From positions 1 through 64,000 of the forward strand of contig CALKXV010000014.1 in NCBI GenBank assembly GCA_938005545.1: DNA of 64,000 nt, written 5' to 3'. This document shows positions 1-7,821 of the stretch, piece by piece; position 1 is the stretch's first letter, and every line of letters begins with the position of its first letter. The position numbers were made by a program, and so were the translations under genes. Origin of the DNA: an uncultured Paracoccaceae bacterium (GTDB lineage: Bacteria; Pseudomonadota; Alphaproteobacteria; Rhodobacterales; Rhodobacteraceae). The notes under the pieces are model-generated. The model did no database searches, was not told where the DNA came from, and saw only the letters and a program-made list of their open reading frames with translations.

Positions 1-99
1 AACAACCGCCGCCTGCTGGGACCCATCGGGAACATCCCGCCAGCAGAAGCCGAGACAAACTTCTATGCGGCTCTGGAAAGATCAGACATGGCCGCATAA
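1..99 (+). CDS. IS3-family transposase OrfB, C-terminal end (partial at window edge)
   Basis: The first 33 codons are open in frame 1 and end in TAA at 97-99. They read NNRRLLGPIGNIPPAEAE followed by a short tail ending in MAA. The 'RRLLGPIGNIPPAEAE' block is the characteristic extreme C-terminus of IS3-group DDE transposases (OrfB), which catalyse cut-and-copy transposition through a circular intermediate. The rest of the gene lies left of the window, so completeness of the element cannot be judged. No obvious terminal inverted repeat could be confirmed in the following 100 bases. The neighbouring decayed recombinase supports this edge being a mobile-DNA scar. Confidence 0.8.
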   Translation, partial: NNRRLLGPIGNIPPAEAETNFYAALERSDMAA

Positions 100-191
100 C
101 TAAGATCAATCAGCCTCCGGCAAACACGGGGCGGTTCAAACACCTATCTATGGTATACGCAAAACTGGGCATTTCGAGCCAACTTGAACTC

Positions 192-570
192 CTACATTTG
201 CTGACGTCTTCGAAGGAGATCGAATCCAACGAAAATGGAGTAAGTGCAATAGGTACCAACCTCGTTAACAGCTTCAAACGGTATCCCTGATAGGAAGAAC
301 CAGTCACGATGAAGACCGCGAACAGGAGCAAGAATCCTGTGGTGAGGTTGTAAGATTGGCAAGTCAAACGACCGCCCATTCTTTGTCCTCAGGAGATGAA
401 TGTAGTCTTCGTGGACATCCTGCCAGGTTAGGTTAACAGCTTCTGCCTTCCGAAATCCTGAAAACAATTCGTAAAAGACACTATGGATCGGATTTATAAG
501 CTCATCGAGATCTTAGCCACTGCTTCAAATCGGGAATGATCTTCACTTCTTCGAATACATCAACGGCTTC
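192..570 (-). pseudogene. Decayed tyrosine recombinase (phage-type integrase) fragment
   Basis: On the minus strand the stretch ELFSGFRKAEAVNLTW, followed by QDVHEDYIHLLRTKNG, matches the catalytic-domain start of tyrosine recombinases (the 'TGxRxxEaLnLtWxDVD' block containing the first catalytic Arg, then 'TKNGRxFxLPI'). The open frame extends upstream (about 513-467) as LINPIHSVFYELF without a usable start, and more upstream similarity (DVFEEVKIIPDLKQWL) is in another frame ending in a stop. The downstream HxxR and Tyr motifs are not seen. The gene is frameshifted and truncated and is not expected to be active. Family assignment is confident; which integrase group it came from is not known. 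Confidence 0.65.
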
Positions 571-728
571 TAAAGTCCGCGCCGACGGCACTCAGCATTG
601 GGTTGGGAAAGCTCGATCGCCTTCGAATTGAAAGTAGCTCGAATGAGCATCGGGGGGGGCGGCACAAATCCGCGACAAGACCACATCGGGGATATCGTCA
701 TTGGCTGTTCTCTTTGCTTAATCCTGCG

Positions 729-1196
729 TCACAATCCCAACTCAGACAGGCCGGGATGATCGTCTGGCCTGCGACCCTGTGGCCATCTGAATTTGCGGTC
801 TTGTTCCGTGATCGGCAGATCATTGATACTTGCAAACCGGTTCTGCATCAGGCCTGACGGATCAAATTCCCAATTCTCGTTGCCATAAGACCTGAACCAA
901 TTGCCACTGTCATCGTGCCATTCATAGGCATAGCGGACTGCAATACGGTTGCCGGTGAACGCCCACAGTTCTTTGATCAGGCGGTATTCCAGTTCCCTGA
1001 TCCATTTCGCTTCAAGAAAAACACGGGCCTCGTCGCGGTTGTTCACAAAGGTCGCCCTGTTGCGCCACTTCGTATCCTGCGTATAGGCGAGTGAAACTTT
1101 GGCAGCGTCACGGCTATTCCAGCCATCTTCCGCAAGCCGAACTTTTTGACGGGCCGTTTCTTCGGTGAAAGGCGGCAGGGGTGGGCGCGTTTCCAT
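729..1196 (-). CDS. DUF1348 family protein (SnoaL/NTF2-like fold)
   Basis: The protein is 155 aa and starts at ATG 1196. It matches the DUF1348 family: a conserved opening '[20 protein letters not shown]', a central '[14 protein letters not shown]' and a '[26 protein letters not shown]' block, ending in a '[16 protein letters not shown]'-type tail (here [15 protein letters not shown]). Family members are small single-domain NTF2-like proteins of about 150-160 aa, so it is full length. The molecular function is unknown; some SnoaL-like proteins are isomerases or hydratases, but no catalytic residue can be assigned here. It is monocistronic, facing the mobile-DNA debris on its downstream side. 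No signal peptide is visible, so a cytoplasmic location is expected. Confidence 0.85.
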   Translation of the reverse strand: METRPPLPPFTEETARQKVRLAEDGWNSRDAAKVSLAYTQDTKWRNRATFVNNRDEARVFLEAKWIRELEYRLIKELWAFTGNRIAVRYAYEWHDDSGNWFRSYGNENWEFDPSGLMQNRFASINDLPITEQDRKFRWPQGRRPDDHPGLSELGL

Positions 1197-1605
1197 GAGT
1201 TTATTCCTTTTCTAAGTCAACTTATCTGGCACGACATTATCCTCACTGCCTTCCGTGGGCACCAGGGATCAAATGAGAACTTTGTGATCCACGCCGGTCC
1301 CTACGCGACGGTGCCCCAAATTCACGGCAGGCGTCAAATGGAGAGATCGTCGAGAGCCCGGTTGCACGAGGGGCGAAAGTCGCGAAACTCCTTTCTGGCC
1401 GGAGTACGGTTTCATAGCAGCTGAAATTCAAAATACACAGGCGTTAAGGACGAGCCCCTCCTCCAGCACCCAATGAAGCTTCAGCGACCGGTGTTTTGTG
1501 CCAAGCCTGCGAAAACGTTGCATTCCATAACATGGACGTGCATTGCGTCCGCACGCGCTTTGGCCCATCAGAGCGCTTCGAAGAACGTTAAGGGCGGAGA
1601 CGCAG
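1197..1605. other. Intergenic region between DUF1348 and the ThDP-enzyme gene; no gene recognised
   Basis: This divergent intergenic stretch of about 400 bases has short open frames on both strands but none with a ribosome-binding site, family similarity or consistent coding character. It should hold the promoters for the leftward DUF1348 gene and the rightward ThDP-dependent enzyme. No convincing -35/-10 pair, operator palindrome or RNA structure was identified by eye. Confidence 0.4.
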
Positions 1606-3204
1606 ATGCGCGCGGCGGATGTACTGGCCAAACGGCTATTTGAGGCGGGATGCAGATATGCTTTCGGACTTCCCGGTGGCGAGGTTCTGACGCTGATTGA
1701 TGCCCTGGAAAAGGCAGGTATTCGTTTCATTCTGGCCAAGCATGAAAACGCCGCAGGGTTTATGGCCGAAGGTACCTATCACCGGACCGGTGCGCCTGCC
1801 ATTTTAGTGGCAACGGTCGGGCCCGGCGCGCTGAACGGCATCAATGTGATCGAAAACGCCCATCAGGATCGCGTACCCATGTTGGTTCTGACAGGCTGCG
1901 TCGATGCGGATCAGGCCGAAGTTTACACGCACCAAGTCCTTGATCAGCCACAAGTGTTTCGCCCCATCACCAAGGCAAGCTTTACGCTGAATGCAGGCGC
2001 GGCCCATGTGATTGCCGACAAGGCCGTCACCATCGCAACCGAAGGTCGACCGGGTCCGGTTCATGTCGATGTTCCGATTACAGTGGCGGACAGCGAAGCC
2101 TCTGGAACGGGTGTTCTGCGCACCAAAGCCGCATCTGTCGCCCCTGCGGGCGCTGACCTTGAAACAGCGCGCGCCGCACTTGCGAACGCCAAACGCCCTT
2201 TGATCGTGGTTGGCGTTGATGCCGTTGCCGAAGACGCCGCAGAAGTTGTCACTTTGGCCGCCGAACGTTTGGGCGCACCTGTCATAACGACTTACAAAGC
2301 CAAGGGCCTTTTGCCGGAAGATCATCCCCTGTCCTTGGGCGGCGCTGGCCTGTCCCCCAAAGCTGATGGTGTCCTTTTGCCCCTTGTGGCCGAAGCCGAC
2401 GTGGTTCTGGCAATTGGATATGATCCGATCGAAATGCGTCCCGGCTGGCAAAACCCGTGGGATCCGGCCTCCCAAATGGTGATCGACATCACAGCCGAGC
2501 CGAACCACCACTATATGCACCAATCCACCCTGAATATCATTGGCGATTGTGCGGCCTCAGTCAAAGCGATCCTGCCGGATACAGGCAATAAAGTCTGGGT
2601 CGATGGTCAGGTGGAGCGCACCCAAGCCGCACGATCCGAAGCTTTCCCAATCCCAACCGAATGGGGCCCGGCTCAGGTGATCGCGACCTGCCAGGATCAA
2701 CTGCCAGACGATACCCTGGCCACGGCCGACAGCGGCGCGCACCGCATTTTATTGTCACAGATGTGGCTCTGTGGCTTTCCGCGTGCGCTGACGCAATCGT
2801 CCGGCTTTTGCACCATGGGGTGTGCTGTTCCGCTGGCCATGGGAGCGCAGATCGTTGAACCCGACCGCACAATCGTGTCATTTTCGGGCGACGCGGGACT
2901 TTTGATGGTGGCAGGCGAATTGTCTACAGCTGCGGAATTGGGCCTGAAAACCATTTTCGTTGTGTTTGTCGATGCATCGCTTGCCCTGATCGAACTGAAA
3001 CAGCGCCAGCGTCAAATGCCAAACACCGGCGTCGATTTTGCGCATACAGATTTTGCTGCCATTGCGACCGCATTCGGTGGGATCGGACACACGGTACGAT
3101 CAAAAACCGAGCTGGAAGCCGCCCTGAAAGACGCCCGGAACGCGGACAGCTTTACCCTGATTGCAGCGGAAATCGACCGGAAATCTTATGACGGCACATT
3201 TTGA
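1606..3204 (+). CDS. Thiamine-diphosphate-dependent enzyme, acetolactate-synthase-like
   Basis: This 532-aa protein belongs to the ThDP-dependent decarboxylase/acetolactate synthase superfamily. The N-terminal pyrimidine-binding domain has FGLPGGEVLTLIDAL and the catalytic Glu in AKHENAAGFMAEG (Glu47). A central Rossmann-like domain follows (RPLIVVGVDAV), and the C-terminal domain has the ThDP/Mg site near residue 428, as SFSGDAGLLM then FVDASLALIELKQRQRQMPN. The usual GDG is GDA and the usual NN region is VD, which resembles an uncharacterised subfamily rather than IlvB. There is no small-subunit ilvH next door, which also argues against branched-chain synthesis. The start at 1606 is chosen over an ATG 63 bases upstream because GGAG sits 6-9 bases before it and the family begins 'MRAADVLAKRLFEAG'. 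The substrate is unknown. Confidence 0.85.
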   Translation: MRAADVLAKRLFEAGCRYAFGLPGGEVLTLIDALEKAGIRFILAKHENAAGFMAEGTYHRTGAPAILVATVGPGALNGINVIENAHQDRVPMLVLTGCVDADQAEVYTHQVLDQPQVFRPITKASFTLNAGAAHVIADKAVTIATEGRPGPVHVDVPITVADSEASGTGVLRTKAASVAPAGADLETARAALANAKRPLIVVGVDAVAEDAAEVVTLAAERLGAPVITTYKAKGLLPEDHPLSLGGAGLSPKADGVLLPLVAEADVVLAIGYDPIEMRPGWQNPWDPASQMVIDITAEPNHHYMHQSTLNIIGDCAASVKAILPDTGNKVWVDGQVERTQAARSEAFPIPTEWGPAQVIATCQDQLPDDTLATADSGAHRILLSQMWLCGFPRALTQSSGFCTMGCAVPLAMGAQIVEPDRTIVSFSGDAGLLMVAGELSTAAELGLKTIFVVFVDASLALIELKQRQRQMPNTGVDFAHTDFAAIATAFGGIGHTVRSKTELEAALKDARNADSFTLIAAEIDRKSYDGTF

Positions 3205-3653
3205 TGATCAAAGGCCGGTTCGGTCGGAAATCGGTCGCGCCGCACCACACGTAGCCCGGATATTGAAACACTTGGCGGGTGCGCTGAAACACATCCCGAT
3301 CCTGCGATGCGAAAGCATTATTTCCCCCTTGAAGTTGGCGAATTCATGCCCCCTAAAGGCACTACAGGCAATCTTCGTTAACTCCGGCCTGAAATCGCGG
3401 TACATATTTTTCAGGTTTGGTAAAAAGACTATGGATTTCTGAATCTTCCGCGATCAGTTATCGGATGAACGGGGCTGGGCTATGGTTCTCAAATCGCCCA
3501 AATACTGGTCGAATCTAGGGGAAATACTCACGGCTTCGTGAGGAATGCTCACTTTTTCTTGTGCTGGCGGCCACGTGATGGGTGCTTAGATGAAGAAGTC
3601 GATATGTAACGGTTAACTAATGCTACGCTCGCGTGGTTCACAAAGGACAATAC
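3205..3653. other. Intergenic region upstream of the TPR-opg operon; no gene recognised
   Basis: About 450 bases without a supported gene. The short open frames lack ribosome-binding sites and family similarity. The region must contain the promoter for the TTC38-like/opgCGH transcription unit, since the next three genes are nearly contiguous with it. The segment is A+T-richer just before the TPR gene, consistent with a promoter, but no specific -35/-10 pair can be named with confidence. Confidence 0.4.
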
Positions 3654-5015
3654 ATGCTTAACGATATCTGTACTTGTGAGGTCAGCCTGACCGACCCGGC
3701 CGCTGTTGCGGAATGGGACGGTGTTATCCTTGGAATTCTGTCCCACGGTCAAAGTGCACCGGTACATCTTGGTAAGCTGCTAGAACTGGCGCCCGAATTT
3801 GCAGTGGCACATGCGGTCAAAGGTCTTTCAGCTTTGATGCTGGGACGTCGTGAACTCGTCTCGGTTGCTGAAGACGCAAGTAACGTTGCCAATGCCGCCC
3901 TCGCCAACGGAAGCGCTACCGAGCGCGAGCGGCTTTGGTGCATGGCCCTGGAAGATTGGATTGCGGGCAAACCTTCGGCAGCCGTTGGACGCATGGAGCA
4001 GGCCATGGCGTTGAACCCCGCCGACACAATTAGCATGAAACTGTCCCACGGCATTCGCTTCATCCTTGGCGATCATATTGGTATGCGCCAATCAGTCGAG
4101 GCTGTGATGCATGCCCACGGCGACGACCACCCTTTGCAGGGTTACGCGCTTGGCTGTCTTGCCTTTGCGATGGAAGAAACCGGAGACTACAACGACGCCG
4201 AACGTACCGGTCTTCTGGGCCTTCAGTTCGCCAAGGACGACGCTTGGGGTCTGCATGCGGTGACCCACGTTTACGACATGACGCACCGCACACAAAGCGG
4301 CATCGATCTGATCGACAGCAATGCCTCGGCTTGGGGCCATTGCAACAACTTCCGGTTCCACGTCTGGTGGCACAAGGCGCTGTTGCATCTGGATCAGGGC
4401 GATGTGTCGAAAGTGCTTGAACTTTACGACACGAAAATCCGCTCGGACAAAACGGACGACTACCGCGACTTTTCGAATGCCAGTTCGCTTTTGATGCGGC
4501 TTGAGCTGGAAGACATCGACGTGGGCAACCGCTGGGGCGAATTGGCTGATCTCGCCGAAACCCGCAGCGACGATGGCTGTCTGACATTCGCCGATATGCA
4601 CTATATGCTGGCGCTGGCCGGCGACAAACGCCCCGATGCCGCAGCACGTTTAACGGCGCGGGTGGCCGAAGACGCCAAAGGGTTTTCGGACGTCGCTCAG
4701 GTGATGCGCGCACCCGGCGTCGATGTGGCCCAAGGTTTGGAAGCCTTCTCGGACGGGCGTTACGATGATGCTTTTTCACAGCTTAACCGCGCTCAACCCA
4801 AGTTTCAGACCATGGGCGGCAGCCATGCCCAACGCGACGTTTTTGAACGCGTCACCATTGAAGCGGGACTGCGCGCAGGCGCATTGATCGCGACCCGTGG
4901 CTTGTTGCAGGCCCGGATCAATCAGCGCAAAGGAGCGCTCGACACATTCGCCGAAACCCGATTGGCTGCGATCCAGACCGCGCTTGAGTTGCAATCCCCC
5001 GTCGCAGCCGAATAA
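3654..5015 (+). CDS. Tetratricopeptide-repeat protein, TTC38 family
   Basis: The 453-aa protein is rich in paired helices and matches the family of human TTC38. Recognisable blocks are SHGIRFILGD (after a helical N-terminal half), HPLQGYALGCLAFAMEETG, 'HAVTHVYDMTHRTQSGI' and 'NNFRFHVWWHKALLHLD', a His/Trp-rich core typical of the family. Biochemical function is unknown for both eukaryotic and bacterial members; TPR folds normally bind proteins. No signal peptide or membrane segment is seen, so it should be cytosolic. The start at 3654 is preferred because AAAGGACA lies 5-12 bases upstream; a longer start 21 bases earlier has no such site. It sits only 19 bases before opgC and probably shares the transcript, suggesting but not proving a link to glucan synthesis. 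Confidence 0.8.
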   Translation: MLNDICTCEVSLTDPAAVAEWDGVILGILSHGQSAPVHLGKLLELAPEFAVAHAVKGLSALMLGRRELVSVAEDASNVANAALANGSATERERLWCMALEDWIAGKPSAAVGRMEQAMALNPADTISMKLSHGIRFILGDHIGMRQSVEAVMHAHGDDHPLQGYALGCLAFAMEETGDYNDAERTGLLGLQFAKDDAWGLHAVTHVYDMTHRTQSGIDLIDSNASAWGHCNNFRFHVWWHKALLHLDQGDVSKVLELYDTKIRSDKTDDYRDFSNASSLLMRLELEDIDVGNRWGELADLAETRSDDGCLTFADMHYMLALAGDKRPDAAARLTARVAEDAKGFSDVAQVMRAPGVDVAQGLEAFSDGRYDDAFSQLNRAQPKFQTMGGSHAQRDVFERVTIEAGLRAGALIATRGLLQARINQRKGALDTFAETRLAAIQTALELQSPVAAE

Positions 5016-5034
5016 CTGGGTAGGCTGAACGACG

Positions 5035-6291
5035 ATGTCTCTTGCAGATCCACATATGGCGATGTCAGCTTCGGCCTCGACACCGCAGTCGACGCCGATG
5101 GCAACGGTCCGCGATCCGCGTTTGGACTTCTTTCGCGGCATTGCGATGTTCATCATTCTGATCGCACACACCCCCGGCAATTGGTTCACCTTGTGGATCC
5201 CCGCACGGTTTGGATTTTCCGACGCGACCGAAATCTTCGTGTTCTGTTCGGGCATGGCCTCGGCCATCGCATTTGGAAAAGCCTTCGAACATCGTGGGGC
5301 TTTGCTTGGCACGGCCCGCGTCGGGTTTCGCATCTGGCAAGTATACTGGGCTCATATCGGATTGTTTTTCGCCGTCGCCACAACCATGGTCGTGCTGAAC
5401 GGCATATTCCCGGACGGGCGCAACTATATCAATCAGTTGAATCTGGTGCCCTTCTTTCGCGATACCCAGGAAAACCTGATCGGTCTTCTGACCCTGACGT
5501 ACGTGCCGAACTATTTCGACATTTTGCCCATGTATATGGCGATTTTGGCGATGATGCCTGTCGTGATCTTGCTGAAACGTGCGCATTTCGGTCTTGCGAT
5601 CGCCTTCGTCGCGCTTCTTTGGCTGATGGCGCAGGGGCGTATTCTGGAACTTGCCGGGCTGGAGCATCTTTCCTTCAACTTCCCGGCTGAACCCTGGTCT
5701 TCCCGAACGTGGTTTTTTAACCCCTTTGGCTGGCAGTTGGTGTTTTTCACAGGCTTCGCCTTCATGAGCCGCTGGATCCCGGCGCCCCCCGTCAAACTCT
5801 GGTTGTTTGTGGTGGCTGTGCTCATTGTGCTGGCCAATATCCCGCTGTCCAACGTCGGCATCCGCGAATTTGGGTTCGGAGCCGTGGAAGACGGCCCCAA
5901 CTGGGCGCGTCAGTGGCGCATCGACAATCGCATCTGGATCACCAAATCCGACTTCGGCATCCTGCGCTATGTACATTTCCTGTCGCTCGCCTACATCGCT
6001 TATGTGCTTGTTGGTCCAAAAGGCAGCCGGATCATGCCAAGCAACGCTGCCAGTTTTTTGGCGGCAAGTTGGCGGGTCATTTTGGCGATCATCATGAAGG
6101 TCGGCCAACAATCCTTGGCGGTTTTCATCGGTTCGATGTATCTGGCACGGCTTTTGGGGGCGACGTTCGATCAGATCGGAAAAACGCATATGACCATGTT
6201 ATTGGTTAACCTGACAGGGTTTGCCATATTAATTGCCATTGCTTACGGCGCGGGCTGGTTCAAATCCCAGCCTTGGAAGAAAAAGGCCTGA
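5035..6291 (+). CDS. opgC: OpgC-family membrane acyltransferase for periplasmic glucans
   Basis: This 418-aa polytopic membrane protein begins its conserved region with DPRLDFFRGIAMFIILIAHT and continues with 'FGFSDATEIFVFCSGMASAIAFG', the signature of the OpgC/MdoC branch of acyltransferase-3 proteins. About ten hydrophobic segments follow. OpgC proteins transfer acyl (in E. coli and Rhodobacter, succinyl) groups onto osmoregulated periplasmic glucans. The conserved His in 'LIAHT' and the Arg/Asp pair in 'RLDFFRG' are present. The length agrees with alphaproteobacterial members. It is followed 3 bases later by opgG and then opgH, which strongly supports the role. The donor and the exact substituent cannot be told from sequence. 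Confidence 0.92.
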   Translation: MSLADPHMAMSASASTPQSTPMATVRDPRLDFFRGIAMFIILIAHTPGNWFTLWIPARFGFSDATEIFVFCSGMASAIAFGKAFEHRGALLGTARVGFRIWQVYWAHIGLFFAVATTMVVLNGIFPDGRNYINQLNLVPFFRDTQENLIGLLTLTYVPNYFDILPMYMAILAMMPVVILLKRAHFGLAIAFVALLWLMAQGRILELAGLEHLSFNFPAEPWSSRTWFFNPFGWQLVFFTGFAFMSRWIPAPPVKLWLFVVAVLIVLANIPLSNVGIREFGFGAVEDGPNWARQWRIDNRIWITKSDFGILRYVHFLSLAYIAYVLVGPKGSRIMPSNAASFLAASWRVILAIIMKVGQQSLAVFIGSMYLARLLGATFDQIGKTHMTMLLVNLTGFAILIAIAYGAGWFKSQPWKKKA

Positions 6292-6294
6292 TTT

Positions 6295-7821
6295 ATGATC
6301 CGACGTGAGGTTCTGACCGGACTGATGGCACTGGCGGCCACACCGGCCCTCAGCACAAATGGGCAACCTGTTGAACCGGGATTGCAACTGGGCGACGCCC
6401 AGCCTTTTGATGCGAACACGGTTTTGGCCGAAGCAAAACGTCTGGCCGGTCGTCGGTACATTGCCCCAAAGCGCATCCCCGAAGCCTGGACGGAGATTTC
6501 TTACGACGACTACGTGTCGATCTGGTTTGACAGCCGCAACGCGCTATGGGCGAAAAAGCCGGGCACGCCCCTGAAAGTCGATGTCTTTCCGCCGGGGCTT
6601 TATTACCCCTATCCGGTGAACATCTCGGTTGTCGAAGGCGCGACGGCACGGCCTGTCCTGTTTGATTTAGCTGTATTTGACAAAACCGATAAGTTTCCCG
6701 ACCTGCCCATTGATAAATCCTTGGGCTATTCCGGTTTACGTCTGCGCGCCGAGATTGAAAAACCCGGCGTCCATCAGGAGTTCGCGGTCTTTCAGGGCGC
6801 ATCCTATTTCCGTGCCATCGGCACCGGCGATGTCTATGGGTTGTCGGCCCGCGGCCTTGCTATCGACACCACAGACCCGGACGGCGAGGAATTCCCGGAC
6901 TTCCGGTCCTTCTGGCTGGAAACCCCCAAGGACGGCCACGACACCTTTGTCGTTCACGCCCTGCTTGATAGCCCAAGCTGTACTGGCGCTTACCGGTTCG
7001 AAATCACACCGGGCCAACCCTTGGTGATGGACGTCGAAGCCACGCTTTTTGCGCGCGAGGACATGGATCACGTGGGCATCGCACCGTTGACATCAATGTT
7101 CCAGTTCGACGAAACCAACCGCGACCGCTTTTCCGATTTCCGCCCCGCCGTTCACGACAACGACGGCTTGCTGATCATGAACGGCGCGGGTGAGACCATC
7201 TGGCGGCCCTTGGCCAACCCCAAATCCCTTCAAGTCAGCGCCTTTGTCGACAACGATCCCAAAGGCTTTGGCCTGATGCAACGGGCGCGCGAGTTCAGCG
7301 ACTTTGCCGATCTGTTTGCACATTATCACCGCCGTCCCGGTCTTTGGGTGGAACCCGGCGAAGGCTGGGGCCGTGGCTCGGTGATCCTGGTCGAAATCCC
7401 GACAGACAAAGAAATCTATGACAACATCGTTTCTTACTGGCGGCCGAACAACGGGTTGAAGGCAGGCAGCGAACACAAGATGACCTATCGCCTGACATGG
7501 GGCGACGACAGCGCCTATGGCAATGGGCTTCAGGTGCTGAACACACGCATCGGAAATGCCTTCGAAGATGGGATCATAATTGCCATTGATTTTGCACCCG
7601 GTGCCAATGTGCCCGACGACCTGGATACCATCGACAAGATCGTCCAATCCAGCGCCGGAACCCATGGCCCCGGCATTGTGCAATTGAACCCTGACACGGG
7701 TGGGCCGCGATTGGCCTTCAAGTTCCAGCCCGGCGACGCTAAACTCATCGAATTCCGCGCCCAATTGCGCAAGGATGGCAACGCTTTAACCGAAACCTGG
7801 CTGTACAGGTGGACTGCATAA
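6295..7821 (+). CDS. opgG: Periplasmic glucan biosynthesis protein OpgG/MdoG
   Basis: The 508-aa protein has a twin-arginine-like, Ala-rich N-terminus (MIRREVLTGLMALAATPALS) and then the OpgG/OpgD domain: 'AKRLAGRRYIAPKRIPEAW', 'YDDYVSIWFDSRNALW', 'FPPGLYYPYPVNISVVEG' and near the end 'GWGRGSVILVEIPTDKEIYDNIVSYWRP', all family hallmarks. In E. coli OpgG acts in the periplasm on the nascent beta-1,2-linked backbone made by OpgH, and recent work assigns glucan-cleaving or branching roles to OpgG/OpgD enzymes. It overlaps the next gene by one base (TAATG), implying translational coupling. Whether this copy is functionally G or D cannot be settled by eye, as only one paralogue is present in this operon. 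Confidence 0.93.
   Translation: MIRREVLTGLMALAATPALSTNGQPVEPGLQLGDAQPFDANTVLAEAKRLAGRRYIAPKRIPEAWTEISYDDYVSIWFDSRNALWAKKPGTPLKVDVFPPGLYYPYPVNISVVEGATARPVLFDLAVFDKTDKFPDLPIDKSLGYSGLRLRAEIEKPGVHQEFAVFQGASYFRAIGTGDVYGLSARGLAIDTTDPDGEEFPDFRSFWLETPKDGHDTFVVHALLDSPSCTGAYRFEITPGQPLVMDVEATLFAREDMDHVGIAPLTSMFQFDETNRDRFSDFRPAVHDNDGLLIMNGAGETIWRPLANPKSLQVSAFVDNDPKGFGLMQRAREFSDFADLFAHYHRRPGLWVEPGEGWGRGSVILVEIPTDKEIYDNIVSYWRPNNGLKAGSEHKMTYRLTWGDDSAYGNGLQVLNTRIGNAFEDGIIIAIDFAPGANVPDDLDTIDKIVQSSAGTHGPGIVQLNPDTGGPRLAFKFQPGDAKLIEFRAQLRKDGNALTETWLYRWTA

Noticed and set aside
1243-1431. 62-codon minus-strand frame upstream of the ThDP gene
   Set aside because: No ribosome-binding site, no similarity and Arg/Ser-rich random-like composition.
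5065-6189. 374-codon minus-strand frame across opgC
   Set aside because: Antisense shadow of the opgC membrane-protein gene with non-protein-like composition.
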